In this document: in pieces, positions 1-16,344 of the stretch | Layout: each line of letters begins with the position of its first letter | Numbering within the stretch: position 1 is the first letter of the stretch | Origin: Brachyhypopomus gauderio | Lineage: Eukaryota; Chordata; Actinopteri; Gymnotiformes; Hypopomidae | Length of the DNA: 64,000 bases | Direction: 5' to 3' | Assembly: GCF_052324685.1 (NCBI RefSeq) | Contig: NW_027506984.1 | Location: forward strand, 107,001-171,000 | Translations under genes and position numbers: made by a program | Notes under the pieces: generated by a model | The model's database searches: none | What the model was told of the DNA's origin: nothing | What the model saw: only the letters and a program-made list of their open reading frames with translations

Positions 1-925
1 TATTAATACTTTTAACTGTATTCTGTAATTTTATTTGTCAAAGCACAATGTGAATACATCAGGGTCTGGCTTTAATTTTTAAAATAAAAAAAAAATATAT
101 ATATATAAACTGCTTTGTTCATGTTTCAGTTGATTAGAAATTAACTTCTATAAAATTCTGCATTTCAGGGTGTGACCCTCAAGTACATGAAATGACAAAG
201 CCACATTAAACTCTTTACAAGAGTTGAAACCTCTGTTGAATATGAAACTTTTCATTCTTATTACACTGAAGTTGTGTACAGTAACAAAATACATATTCTT
301 TACTATATTTAGGTGTCTTTTTCAAACATTTTTAATTTAATAACTTCAAGAGACTTTTTCACATATTTTTCACATATTTCACTACATTTCAACGTAAAAC
401 AGCGAGATTTGCTACTCAAAGTTGGAATAAAACTGGACTGTAATAAAGGTATGAAATAGTTCAATCTTTCTCTAGTCACAGCCTACAGCCTAGTGACTTG
501 CTTAGCCTAGTCAAAGCGTAATACAACTTTTGATTTGTTTGACATGGAACATGAAACCTAAAAAACTAGATATTGTCTAGCAACTAACAATAATAATATT
601 GATATGACTTAGCAGTTTCTAATTCAGTTTGAGCTGGCTTGTTTAGCTTTGGTAATACAAGGGGATGTAATTCCATCAGATACAAAATAAATAAATAACA
701 TTAAACTATAAAACACACACCACAACATCCATTTTTATTACTTAAGATGTATATTTTAGTTTAATTCTATATATAGGAGCGGGAATCAGACCAGTTTCCT
801 CTTCTATTTGGCACCTCAAAGGCACGAGACACGTTATTTAATCCCTCGCGCCAAACCCCTATTCCACCTGTCCATCCTCACTGATGTTTTTATGACTTAA
901 CCACAAGGCGCTTATGATTCCTGAT
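1..925. other. AT-rich intergenic sequence, nothing recognised
   Basis: This stretch is AT-rich with short (AT) and poly(A) runs. I see no supported coding exon, RNA gene or recognisable transposon in it. Confidence 0.5.
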
Positions 926-1226
926 CTACTTGAGGGAAATGTCTAAAGGCCCAGGAGTGCACCGGCACTTCTCGTACCAGAATACTTTGAACCTCATTTT
1001 TTTGTCGTCAGAAAGTCGACATTTTACATTTTTATCAAAGGCTGGTATATACGCTCTCATCTGCGCGTGCAGCAGCAGGTCTACACAGTTTGACTTCACT
1101 GGTTTGACCTGTTCAGTCTGTCCACCTGCTGAACGATCCCTTTGGTCCTCTCGTCTTTTTATTTCTGTGTTAGTGTCGCTCACGTTATCGTTTACGCTAG
1201 TCGTCGCTGAATTTTTTAACCTTTCA
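926..1226 (-). CDS. Possible terminal exon of a Cys-containing secreted protein (uncertain)
   Basis: A minus-strand frame of about 100 codons is open from near 1226 down to a stop at 926. It has no good ATG, so if it is real it would be a last exon. The C-terminal part contains NCVDLLL, then VKCRLSDDKKMRFKVF, then WYEKCRCTPG. The Cys...Cys-x-Cys ending preceded by beta-type residues recalls the last strand of cystine-knot growth factors, but I cannot place it in a family. On the minus strand a TATAAGG motif lies upstream near 1325. The opposite strand is also open (930-1268), which weakens the case. It could equally be chance. Confidence 0.2.
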
Positions 1227-1269
1227 TGGCAACAATCTCAAGTACAACGCACACCTTTTAGTGACTGAC

Positions 1270-4190
1270 TGGAGATCAGTGTTATACGGTGTCAGTCGGT
1301 GTGCTGATTAAACTGGGCTGACCTTATATCAGTGGAGTACGTTCTCAGGGAATTGGTGGGGCAATTTACACAAAACGTGTATTTTGAGTAGAAACTCCTA
1401 ATTGCTGTCTTTTCTAGCTATGCTAGTGGGGTTCTGGGCCATTTTCACGGGTTGCTGAAGCTCTTGAATGACGCCACAGTTGAATATAGAGACAGGGCTC
1501 TCAAGTTTTGGATTCATGTCAGAGTGTGAGAGTTGTTGACGGGGAGAGTTGTTGATCCATAGATATGGATCGGAGGTAAATAAACTAGATTTATTTTTCT
1601 CGCCGTGTGAAATCGGAAGTGTGGCGTGTGAGCGTGTGAAGACGGTCAAATGCGTGTGTCACACGCTCAATGCGTGAGACTTGAGAGCCCTGGTAGAGAG
1701 ATAGGAGCACTGTTCAAAACTGATCAACCAGTAGGCCTAAATCAAATGTTGACTGACATGAGACATGATGTATTGCTTTGTTCCTGGTGTGAGATGCTTG
1801 TAAGACCAGCCCCGTGGGTTGCAGGTGAAATAGTGAAATAGTGATCTCCACCTGAAAACCAAGTAGCTCTGTCCAGCTGCACCCCAGTGTGGGAGTCAAC
1901 TCAAAAAATATATAAATGCAGTGTGATATAATCTGCCATTCCAGACTGAGCGTGGGACTGAACTGCATGAGTGACACCGTGTTATGCAGACACTGGTGAG
2001 AGTAGTTCATCCACATTCTGTTACACACCGTTCTCTGTTTAGCCCCTTGACACTAAACATACACACATGTACATACACAAACACATTTGTTTGTTTTTTT
2101 AACATGTCAAATATGAGGTCAAACATATGTTAATAAACACAAAAATCTCAATAACTGAGATTATTAAAATTTCTGTCAACATTTCCATTTTTTAATACTT
2201 TCTATGAATCTGTTTTTCAAAATGCATTTTAAATGTGTTCATAAAGTTGGTAAAGTATTTATAACTCTTGATATAAACCCCTGTAGTTGTACATAATTGT
2301 TAAACATCCATAAAAATGAAGCTTATATGTTTTCGTAAAGTGAATTTTTACGAATTCATGCTAGTTAGAGGGAATGCATTTTTTGTGAGTTTTTATAAAG
2401 CTGTATGTGAATGAACATAATATTGTAATGACACTGGTCTCACCAACAATTTTTAAAAACATTTAAAATGTGTATTATAATGCATTGTCACTATAAAGCA
2501 TTGTCATGAAACCTTATGCTATGGTGTAATACCATTTCATAGGTGTGCCTATCACCTATGTATAGTTACAGAGGTATGATGAACACTATATCAAACCATT
2601 CTGAATAATTTATGAATGCACTTACAATGCATTATGAATACATTGCCGGATTCATAGCCGGTTCAGACAACAGGGACTTTGTCTGGTTTTCCACATAGCA
2701 AGGACATCCGGGGACACGTTGGGATCACCCAGGAGCTGCCGTGTGATGCCTACTGCCACCTTACCCAGGGTGATGCCAAGTACCGGTTGTGTCCCATAAC
2801 TGCCAAGCGGTCAGCACTCAGCGTGGGCCATGGTATATCCATCCTATGTCATCAGGAGTGACCTGAGAAGGTCACACCGGCCGCCGAGCCCTGCTCTGCC
2901 CTCAGCTTTTGTTCTTCCCGTTATCCTCGTGTTACGCTCACTAGCGTCTTCAGGTACAAGACACAGACTTGAGTACGTTCCCTGTTCAAATTCTTCCTTT
3001 TGCCATCGCTTTTGAGTTCATATCACGCCAGGTGTTCTGTGAGGATTCCAGTGCATATAGAAATATTTGAGTTGCCAGTTAGCATGGAGGTGTGTATGCT
3101 AACTTATTGGCCATAGCCAGGGAATAGATATCTGATCTGATTAGAGAGTGTGAATATCTCTTTGTTTCTTTTGTTCTGATATTAGGTGCTGAGACCATTA
3201 TGTCATTGTCTGCGTTGGAGCTGTGGACCAATGACGCTAAGCCCAGCGATGCAAACTGATCTGTCTTTTACACACAGCACAAACAACAGGCACTTGAGGG
3301 GTGTGTGCTTCATGCTAATTTCTCTCACATTCAGCACATAGCACCTGTAAAATGTACAACAGAAGAACCTTATGTTGCCTTCATTTAAATTTCATGAATT
3401 TGGTTAAAGGAAAAAAGCAAAACAGACAATTGACTGAACTGTGGGAGTGACAACGGCCCACTTCAAACAGCATGTATCCATTCATTTTACCCATATAACA
3501 TTATGTGCCCACATGACGTTAAGTGGTAGAAATGTTGTACTGGGTAGTTTTCAGTAGATTGCTTTAGATCACTGCTATGTAAGGGCCATTTAAAAGGCTC
3601 CCAGTAAAGGTCTTAACTGATTTGCTCATCCAATACCCTGTCAAAATGTGTGGGACTGTGTTTTTGAAGACATATTATTCAAAGTTGCCTGTTCATGTTA
3701 ATCTTGAAATAGTTCAGTTTGTGAGAGGCTGAGGGTTTTTTTCGTGGGTGGTTTCGGGTAGCTAAGATGAACAGATAGTCTTGCCTACAATCACGTCTCT
3801 GTTCCTGTCCTCATACCTGTCTTATTCTTCATTCTGCAGCAGGTAAGACATTTTAACATGCGATATAGCCTACTTTTAGCCTGTTACATCATGACCGTGT
3901 GTCCACAGGGGTTAGAAAAACCACTGGTGTAACAGCAAAAAAAAGTGATTTAATCTTAAAATGTAATGTCTGCTTAGTTTTTTCTCTCTTTTGGCGCATT
4001 GTGGCACATTACACAGTAATCTGTGTAAGATTAGGTTCATTCTGTAATAGTCTATTAAAGTATGAATTCTTTTTCTCCTTGCACAATACAGTAGTCTGAA
4101 CAGATATGTTATGTTTTAGATGTAAGTATTAGGTGAATGAGAGCTAACATGATGTTAATGATCACTCTCCTTCAACTGTCTTTGGTATTC
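1270..4190. other. Intergenic / 5' flank of annexin gene; dispersed repeats
   Basis: No confident gene. At 2410-2650 there are repeated motifs of the TGCATTATGAAT type, as seen in fish dispersed repeats. A GC-richer block at 2655-3020 is open in short frames but unrecognised. A possible untranslated 5' exon of the annexin gene ends near 3842, where CAG is followed by a good GTAAGA donor. This exon is inferred only from the donor and from its place upstream of the first coding exon. Confidence 0.35.
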
Positions 4191-4250
4191 CAGGAATCTC
4201 ACCTATTGCGTGCTATTGATTTACCTACGTTCAAGATAAAGTGCATTTCC

Positions 4251-8413
<4,163 letters not shown>

Positions 8414-8743
8414 TGAGGGGGTGAAGGTGAACCAAAGATTTAATGGCACACTTGAGTAAACAAATATTTTTAAAAGCTTATAAACAAAACAAATAAAATA
8501 AAACTGTTTTCTACCGAATACCTGTTGTTATGTCTTGTATTACTGCATAAAAGCACCTGCTCATGAGATGTACATATGAACAAATTACAGTCATAATAAA
8601 AATAAGTTGTGTATAATTTGTGGTTACTGTGCTAACAAACTCAACATTAGAAATGTCATTAGTAGTACCAAATTATAATTTAGTCTGTACTGTATATGAC
8701 ATTAGAATCAGCTATCTTGTTACCCAGTATTTTTGCTGTTTTC

Positions 8744-9215
8744 TGTCACGGTAGGCTGTCTCCAGTGAGGTGGACACCCACTAACACAACCTCTCATCAC
8801 ACACCCCTCCCCCCTTCCCAAACACCTTATTATTGACATGCATTACCAGATTACCTGCACCTGTCCCTCCGTTCACTATATAAACCCACAGGTCCTGCCT
8901 TACGGTTCTGTGCATTGGACTCACATCCTGAGACTGTCAGTGCAGCGGGACTGCAGGAACCTCCCGTGGACGCCTTCCTCAGAGCGCTCGACGACTCTTA
9001 CCGCCTTCTGCGCTTTGCTCACACTCCTTGTTTTGTTTACTGCGCCATTTGTATTATTTCTTTATTTGTGTATTCCTTACATTTTCTATATTGATTTCAT
9101 AACTACAAAGCCCTTAAATAAACCCTTTTTCAATATTTATTTCATAATCACGCACATCTTAAGTAAACCCATTTTCTATATTGATTTCCTTATAAACATC
9201 TTAACCTTTGCTGCA
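8744..9215 (+). mobile_element. Solo-LTR-like element
   Basis: The block starts TGTCACGGTAGG and reads as a C/T-rich promoter-like leader with a TATATAAACC box near 8878. Several AATAAA signals follow, and it may end at TTTGCTGCA. The TGTCACG start, central TATA and late AATAAA match the layout of the Gypsy-type LTRs found later in the window (31846, 52630, 56806). No second copy or internal domain is present, and the right edge is a guess. Confidence 0.4.
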
Positions 9216-9726
9216 GTGTTTTAAAGTCGCAGGGTGTCTCAGACGTACTTAGATGATGATGACAAACTTTATATTGCCTGAACCTTAGAATGCTGATAGA
9301 CAAAAGTTAATGAAGCAATAACCCCGGAAATAACGTGACCTGTTTTACTGATAGAAGTGCGTGCGTGTGTGGACCATAATACATAACCATGGTGTGGACC
9401 ATACATACATATAAACACACATAGTTACAAGCAGTATCACATATCAAACATCTATAAACATTCATCTGTTGTTCATTTCCAACTCCAAATGTTAAGGAAG
9501 TGTATTTTTATGTTAGGTAAAAATGTAGGAGTATTTAATATAAATATATACACATAGTAAGGGTAGCAGGGGGGGGGAGGGTGAGCACACAGCACATCTT
9601 CCGGACGCTGTTCTGATGAGCCCTAAAAGTACAGTCAGCTCCAGGCCACAGAACAAACAAGGTGCTCGTGTTCAGTAATCAGGTGACTGGGAGCGGGGCA
9701 GGTGCGCTTGTGTGCTTTGCGTGTGT

Positions 9727-9727
9727 G

Positions 9728-9819
<92 letters not shown>
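9727..9819 (+). repeat. (TG)n microsatellite
   Basis: About 45 uninterrupted TG units. The long VC/TH-repeat reading frames across it are artefacts. Confidence 0.97.
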
Positions 9820-9820
<1 letters not shown>

Positions 9821-10195
9821 AGTGTTCAGGTCTCTCAGGCTTGGTGCCTGGCACACCGCAACACATTCATACATGCATCTTATGTGTGTATAAGCATATA
9901 ATAAATGCATCTTATATACATATTGAAGATGTATTTGTTTATTCCATAAAATACGATTAGTTAGTCATGACACCGTAGTACACATTGTGGGCGCTTTTAA
10001 TTTATTTTGACTGACTCTTATTGGTGAGACAGGTTAATCAAAAATGATCTCACTATTATGATCTCACTATTATGTATCACTAGCAGATGTAAGAACGTGT
10101 GGGTGATCACTCACTGCAGTGGTTAGCACCACTGACATCACAGTGGAACTGTTAATTGTTCAGGAGCTGCTAAATTAATCACAGATGTTTCCGAT

Positions 10196-11711
10196 TCAGA
10201 TTCTTTATTGTCATTGTAACGAGTACCACGAAAAGTAAACTACAGGTCTTTCCAGTGCACATATAAAACTTTAAATGAACAACAAAGAAGGAGAAGAGAA
10301 ATATACAGAATAAATAGCATTCAAAGCTCTAACAGCGGGCAGGTAGAAGCTGTTATTCAGTCTGTTTGTCTTTGATGGTCCTATACCTGACGACAGTGGC
10401 TCCAACAGAGTTGGCCAGGAAGGGGTGAGTCCTTAAGGCTGGTATTGGTTCCCCTAAGACAGTAAGGACCATGAAGATCCTCCAGTGTGGGTAAAGGGCA
10501 CCCAATGATCTTCTCTGCTATATTAGTGACCGTGCAGCTGGCAAACCACGTACAGAGGCAGTGTGTGAGGATGCTCTGTGGTGTAGTGGTACAAAGTCAC
10601 AAGCGATCTCTCGTCTAGGTTATTTTTCCTCTGGGATGAAGTGGAGTCTTCATCCCAGTAAGCGGACTCATCTCCTCCAGTGATATGTCCTACAGCTGTG
10701 GTGTCATCTGCATACTTAATGAAAGAGTTGCTGGTGTGGATGGGTGTGCTGAACTATAATCCACTTTATTTAACTACATTCTAGGATTCTAGGAAGAAAT
10801 GTCTAACTGAAGCTATGTTAATGTGAACTGAAAACCTAACTAGTTTGCATAAACAGGAAATTATATGCTATTTTCTTTAAAAAATATTTCCTCTTGCTTT
10901 TATATGAATGGTATTTATTTAACCCTTTATTTGACCAGGCAGGTCACAGGGACCATGTCCTTAATGACATTAACAAGAGGAATGAAATATTCAACAGCAA
11001 AGCAACTCCCAAGCCTAAAAAACTATTAAATATGATGAACACCAAAAATTAACACAATTGTTCATTCCATAGTAGAAATGTCCAGCAGTTTATGTTTATG
11101 TTATGGCTCAGTTTTATTTCATATTTTGTAGACACGTTCACGCACCAGATGCAAATTGATTCTCAGAAAGTGGAGTCTTAGCTGTGCCTTCTTTGTGTGT
11201 GTGATGTTCCTGTCCCAGTTCAGTGTTTCCGAAAGTGTGACCTTTTCCACATGGGTCCCACCAATGAGAATGCGTCAAATGTCCATTTTGTTTCTCCTGA
11301 ATGATTATGATTAGCTCCTTGGTTTTGGACATGCTCAGGAGCAGGTCGTTTTCTCAGCACTTCACCGTCAGCCGTTCCACTTCATCCCAGTAAACGGACT
11401 CGTCTCCTCCAGTGATATGTCCTACAGGTGTGGTGTCATCTGCATACTTAATGAAGGAGTTGCTGGTGTGGATGGGGGTACAGTCAGAGGTCTACATGCT
11501 GAAGGTCTAGAGGCAGAAGAGCAAATGGCTCAGCACGCAGCCATCGAGGGGAACCGGTGCTGAGTGTGTGAGCTGTGAGAGCTGTGTGGGACGATCCTGA
11601 CGCTCTATGAGCGGTCAGAAAATATCTCCTTAATCCAAAGGCATGTAGAATGAGGTAGACCAAGGTTCAGCAGTCTACTCACGAGACTGTGGGGGAGGAT
11701 GGTGTTAAAAG
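10196..11711 (-). mobile_element. LINE (CR1/Rex-like) reverse-transcriptase fragments
   Basis: Read on the minus strand, two segments (about 10640-10748 and 11157-11490) encode the reverse-transcriptase core around the active site. Both contain FIKYADDTT, the YADD box, at 10701-10717 and 11431-11449. The second also holds MSKTKELI, the residues that follow in CR1/L2-class elements. Frames are broken throughout. The two RT pieces are separated by a 410-bp block that recurs after the second piece, so the array looks like a roughly 0.9-kb tandem duplication of a decayed LINE. Confidence 0.75.
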
Positions 11712-12118
11712 CTGAACTATAATCCACTATATATATAACTACATTCTAGGAAGATATGTCTAACTGAAGATATGTTAATGTGAACTGAAAACCTAACTAG
11801 TTTGCATAAACAGGGAATTATATGCTATTTTCTTTAAAAATATTTCCTCTTGCTTTTACATGAATGGTATTTATTTACCCCTTTATTTGACCAGGAAGGT
11901 CACAGGGACCATGTCCTTAATGACATTAACAAGAGGAATGAAATATTCAACAGCAAAGCAACTCCCAAGCCTAAAAAACTACCACCAAAAATTAACACAA
12001 CTGTTCATTGCATAGTAGAAATGACATGGCAGTGAAGTCCAGCAGTTTTTGTTTAAGTTATGGCTCAATTTTATTTCATATTTTGTAGACACGTTCACGC
12101 ACCAGATGCAAATTGTAG
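10749..12118. repeat. Tandem duplication: ~410-bp block repeated 960 bp apart
   Basis: The sequence from GCTGAACTATAATCC at about 10749 to CACCAGATGCAAATTG at about 11157 recurs at 11709-12118. It has small indels and point changes, which include loss of about ten bases near 11985. The intervening DNA is LINE-derived. The copies appear to differ by only a few percent, which suggests a fairly recent event. Confidence 0.85.
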
Positions 12119-13090
12119 ATTTTTTTTTCTTTTTCACTGAATTTCAGAACTGGAATCTCTACACATTGATATTTGTTACAATGAACAGATTGCTGAAATC
12201 TGAGATCTACAGAAATCAAACCTAAGGCACTTTGCCTGTACCAACCGTACTATATTTTGTGATCTCCAAGGGAACGTTGAGTTCATGAAACCCTGTCTTG
12301 CCACTAAGCATTGTGGGTACATGCAAGGTCTTTCAAACCAGCTCATTCACATGAATACATGTGTGAGAACAGACTGGTCGACTGGCAGCCGTCTGGTTTC
12401 TTCGTGCCAGGAAAAGAGTCCAGCAAGGCTTGGATGTAATGTTCCACAGTCAGTAGTTTCATGGAGTGGAGACACGTGGTGTGAAGGTTGGAAAAAAAAA
12501 CACCTGACTGTTTCCCTTTGTGCAGGCAGCCAGCAGATCACAAGAGCTCCTTAAACAGAACATTATATGTCTGGCGTCGGAGACATGCTGGATCTTTTCT
12601 TCTACGCGCTGCTCAGGACACGCCCCAGAACGTTAAAATAGAGCAGCTTCACCATCACAAAAGCTCCCGGGTCATTTTACTCATCTCAAATTAGAAGGAA
12701 TTTTATCTGACCCACATCATGAAGAAGAGACGTGGTACACTGACCTCCAAACATATTTGGACCATGAACCTCCATTTATGCTGTATGTTTAAGCACATTG
12801 GTTGTATTTTGCATACAAATGTCATTGAATTCATAGTTTCCCACACACTTCTCTTGAGATGCTTCACAAAGCATTGTTATTCACGTTAGCGCTGAACAGT
12901 TCCTGGCCTCTGTGTCTTTTTTAAGACATTATATGCAGGCACCTTCATGTACTGGGATTATTTTAACTAGTCCATAATTCTTCAAAATGTGCCACGGGTT
13001 ACTTGGTTGTATTTGTAGCACATTATGACTGTACAAAGCATTTTCTTCTAGTGAACCGTGAGACCGTTGCTCATGAATCAGCATAACAAC
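12119..13090. other. Unassigned sequence
   Basis: No supported gene. A short segment around 12530-12690 is open in two frames after a CAG, but has no family resemblance and no partner exon. Confidence 0.4.
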
Positions 13091-13097
13091 TCAAATG

Positions 13098-13290
13098 TCA
13101 AGTTCAAAGTCAAATTTATTTACATTGCTCTTTTTACAACACATGTCACAAAGCAGCTTTACACATGCATGGGTCCAGGTTATTAATGAGCAAGCCAGAG
13201 ATGACAGTGGCGAGGAAAAACATTGGGAAGACATTGGGGGAGACCTACGCAGTTACATCACCTCTGTCATGTTCCAGCTATGAAGAAATA
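13098..13290 (+). repeat. Fish dispersed repeat (CAAAGCAGCTTTACA type)
   Basis: Contains AAATTTATTTACATTGC, then CACAAAGCAGCTTTACA, then GAGCAAGCCAGAGATGAC and GGCGAGGAAAAAC. This order is typical of a widespread cyprinid/characin interspersed repeat. It has no coding content. Confidence 0.6.
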
Positions 13291-14075
13291 TGCAATGGAT
13301 TCTCAGTTTCATGTGGTTATTGCTGCTGTTAAATCCCACAACTGGTTTAACTGGTTCATCGTGACCGTGTCCGTAAGACTCCAGAATCATATTTATACTT
13401 TTACAAAGTATAATAAGCTCTTCTAGTACTGATGGTGATGAAATGTTAATTTTATGATTAAAAATTTATTCTTCTATTCTCTCTTTATTGGACATCATTT
13501 TTTTCGCTGTATAACACCTGTTTGTTAAAACCTTTTCTATCATTCTGTTTGTTTGGTTTTTAGGTTTTTGTTTGTTTAGGTTTAGCTTCTAGATTGTAAG
13601 GTCCTCCAAATTGATCTAGGTGTACTAAATTGTCTAGGCGTAGTTCTGTTTGTTCAGCTTTCAAACAGTCCTCTTGTCTATCATAGTTGTTTTAGGTTTC
13701 ATGTTTCGCGTTTGATCTTTTATGTGGTTCCCATGAGTGGTCCCAGCAGCCAAAAGTCAGCAGGTTCAATCAGTTGTGCTGCTTGAATTTATTGCAGGTG
13801 AAAACATGAGATTTTCAGCTGAAATAAGCAATTAGACTCACTTTCTCACATTCACACACTAACACACAGACACGCCGACACACACAGCTCTGTCCATTCA
13901 CCCACTAACACACAAACACATAAACACACGATTGGTTCGGACACATCGGCAAGAGTCCGTCTATGGATTTTTTTCCTCACTTTATTGATTTACAACAGTC
14001 TGTTATAAAAATGAAATAGTGTGACGTAAATATATTAAACAATCTCTCTTCGGTTAACATGAAGAGAAATTTTAT

Positions 14076-14114
14076 GTGTGTGTGCGTGTCTGTATGTGTG
14101 TCCGTGTGTATGTC

Positions 14115-14153
<39 letters not shown>

Positions 14154-14180
14154 ATATATGCGTGTGTGTGTGTGTGTTCT
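14076..14180 (+). repeat. Imperfect (TG)n microsatellite
   Basis: TG/TGCG/TGTA-interrupted repeat downstream of the minus-strand mucin-like gene. Confidence 0.9.
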
Positions 14181-14399
14181 CTTGCTCAGTTTTGGCTAGG
14201 CAGGCCAAGATGTTGTCAGCTTCATGACTACAGTATTGCAATAGTTCCACTGAGCCTATATTAAATAATATTAGATTTGTAAGCACTCCTAACCTTGCAC
14301 AGGATGTTTTAATCTGAATCTCATTAGCAGTCTTTCAGTGGGCATAATCCCCCACACCCACTGGGTACTTCCTCCGTTTGGTATTAGTCCAATTATTCT

Positions 14400-15476
14400 T
14401 CACTTCCACAGCAGGTAAATTGCAGGCAGAACGCAGGTTATTAACGAAGCTTTAACATCGGGACTGCCGGATGGCGTCGTGCTGGATACAAATATTGTGG
14501 TGGAGTTTTTCATTGGCGTAGTCATGTTGAGGGTTGTTGTCATGGTGCTGTTTGTTGGCATCGTCATGGTGCTGTTGGATGGCGTCACCGTGGTGCTGTT
14601 GGACGGCATCGCCGTGGTGCTGTTGAATGGCTTCACCGGTGTGCTGTTGGACGTCATCGCCGTGGTGCTGTTGGACGGCATTGCCGTGGTGCTGTTGGAC
14701 GGCATTGCCGTGGTGCTGTTGAATGGCTTCACCGGTGTGCTGTTGGACGGCATCGCCGTGGTGCTGTTTGTTGGCGTCGCCGTGGTGTTCTTGGATGTTA
14801 CCATGGTGGTTGTGTTTGACGGCATTGTTGTGGGGCTGCTTGACATCATCCCCATGGTGTGGTTTGCAACCATCGTCGTGTTGATCTTCCCTGGCATCGT
14901 AGTAGTTGAGTTAGTCGCATTTTGTGACATAGTTAATGTGCTCTGTGAAAAAAAATGAATGACATTTTCACTCGATTGGACAAATTTCACTGAGAATTTC
15001 GCAAACAACATAGCTTAGACTGTAAAAAATGACAAATTTCAAATGCTATTATTATTAATGCAAATGCAAGTGTTTTGAACTTGTCAGGGCAGAGTAGGGG
15101 CAGGGGGTGATGACAGGGACTAACAGGAAAAGTATTCTGTCCATTACTGTCAATTGTAAAGTCATCACAAGTTGTATCTAACACAACCACACCCAATGAC
15201 AAAAATGGCATGAACCCACGGGAATTTTATGTGTACTGAATTGAAAAAACTGATCAGTAGCTCTGATTTTCAGAGCAGCCAGAATTACTTTTGTGAAATT
15301 GATGGCTGTCACTGAATATGACACTTTTGCACTTGCTCCAGTCAGTGCTACAGTACATTTGCGACATCAATTTATATACCGAATCTACTCCAGTCAGTCA
15401 AATAGTTCAGAGCCAACTTGTGACTTACCAGTGTCACCAGACAGGTGGCCAGGGCCAGGATGCAGACGTTCGCCAT
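14400..15476 (-). CDS. Small mucin-like, probably GPI-anchored glycoprotein, 196 aa (gene A)
   Basis: Two coding exons on the minus strand: 15476-15429 (MANVCILALATCLVTL, a signal peptide; donor GTAAGT) and 14942-14400 (acceptor TTTTTTTTCACAG). The mature part begins STLTMSQNATN. It is almost entirely Thr, Ser, Asn, Met and Pro, with tandem 8-residue units of the NSTTAMPS type varied by NSTPVKPF. Each unit has an N-glycosylation sequon and several O-glycosylation sites. The end, SGSPDVKASLITCVLPAIYL, is a hydrophobic tail with almost no cytoplasmic residues, as in GPI-anchor signals. The architecture matches CD24/CD52-type cell-surface sialomucins, but sequence similarity cannot prove homology. 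A similar gene lies at 24464-25568 in the same orientation. Tandem-repeat number is probably polymorphic. The exon structure is well supported; the function is not known. Confidence 0.7.
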
Positions 15477-16340
15477 CAGTGGCTTCTTGGTGTGACGGAG
15501 AAAAGATCACAAAAGTCAAACGTGTGTGGTGTGTCAGTGGCATAGGAGTTTCAGCATAATGCAGGTGAACTTATTTATATACTGTCAGCATAGACACACC
15601 CAGTCACGTTATCCAATGTTCCAGGAAGGTGTTGGTCAGTGCTATTTCTACAAGGGCTAAGCCTCCTCCCCAATCCAGAATAGAGGAACTGTTATCTGAA
15701 CCAGACCACAGAACATTGGCAAAGCACAATCACAATCACTTTATAGCCTTACAGCACTCTTACTGCTATGACGTTACAGTTCAATAAACCCAGAAGTGGT
15801 CTTTATGATTAACCATAAACCTCTGATCTTTACCAAACCAGGAGTCTTAGATGTGCATTTTTTAAATATTAAGAAGTTTAATAGCTTGTGTTTTTGACAG
15901 GCACAAAGAGTTGACACTTTTGATAGATGGCAGGTTGATGGTTACTACACGAACGACAATTTCTAATATAAAATATAATACAACGTAATACAACGCACAT
16001 TTCTCCTTTCATTGTATTTTTATTTTTATACATTTTGCATATTATCTTTTTTTCTTGTTTGTTTTTCACAAGACGTCATAGTTTGATGTTGATGTCAGGC
16101 TGTAGGAAGCGACGAAGCAGAACATGGCAGATTAGTGTGGCACGCCAGAGTGAAGCTTTCACGGTGTGAATGTCCAACATGTGTGCTCTCACACTGAATG
16201 CTTCGTGAAAACATGACTTCAACACCGAACTGGCAAAATTAAGATGCATACATGGAGTCAGTTCTGTTCAACGGTGTCTCTTTCACTGGCATCTATCTAT
16301 GAGATAATCTGCCCTTGACAAAGTCCTGAATTCGCCTTTT
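15477..16340. other. 5' flank of mucin-like gene A; nothing else recognised
   Basis: Presumably contains the promoter of the minus-strand gene at 14400-15476. No clear TATA box or repeat was identified. Confidence 0.4.
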
Positions 16341-16344
16341 ATTA

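Noticed and set aside
12560-12632. Short peptide frame MSGVGDMLDLFFYALL after a CAG
   Set aside because: Only about 23 codons, no partner exon, family or conservation evidence.
14479-14958. 159-codon plus-strand frame opposite mucin-like gene A
   Set aside because: It is the mirror of the 24-bp tandem repeat. The minus strand has the signal peptide exon, splice sites and sequons; the plus strand has none.
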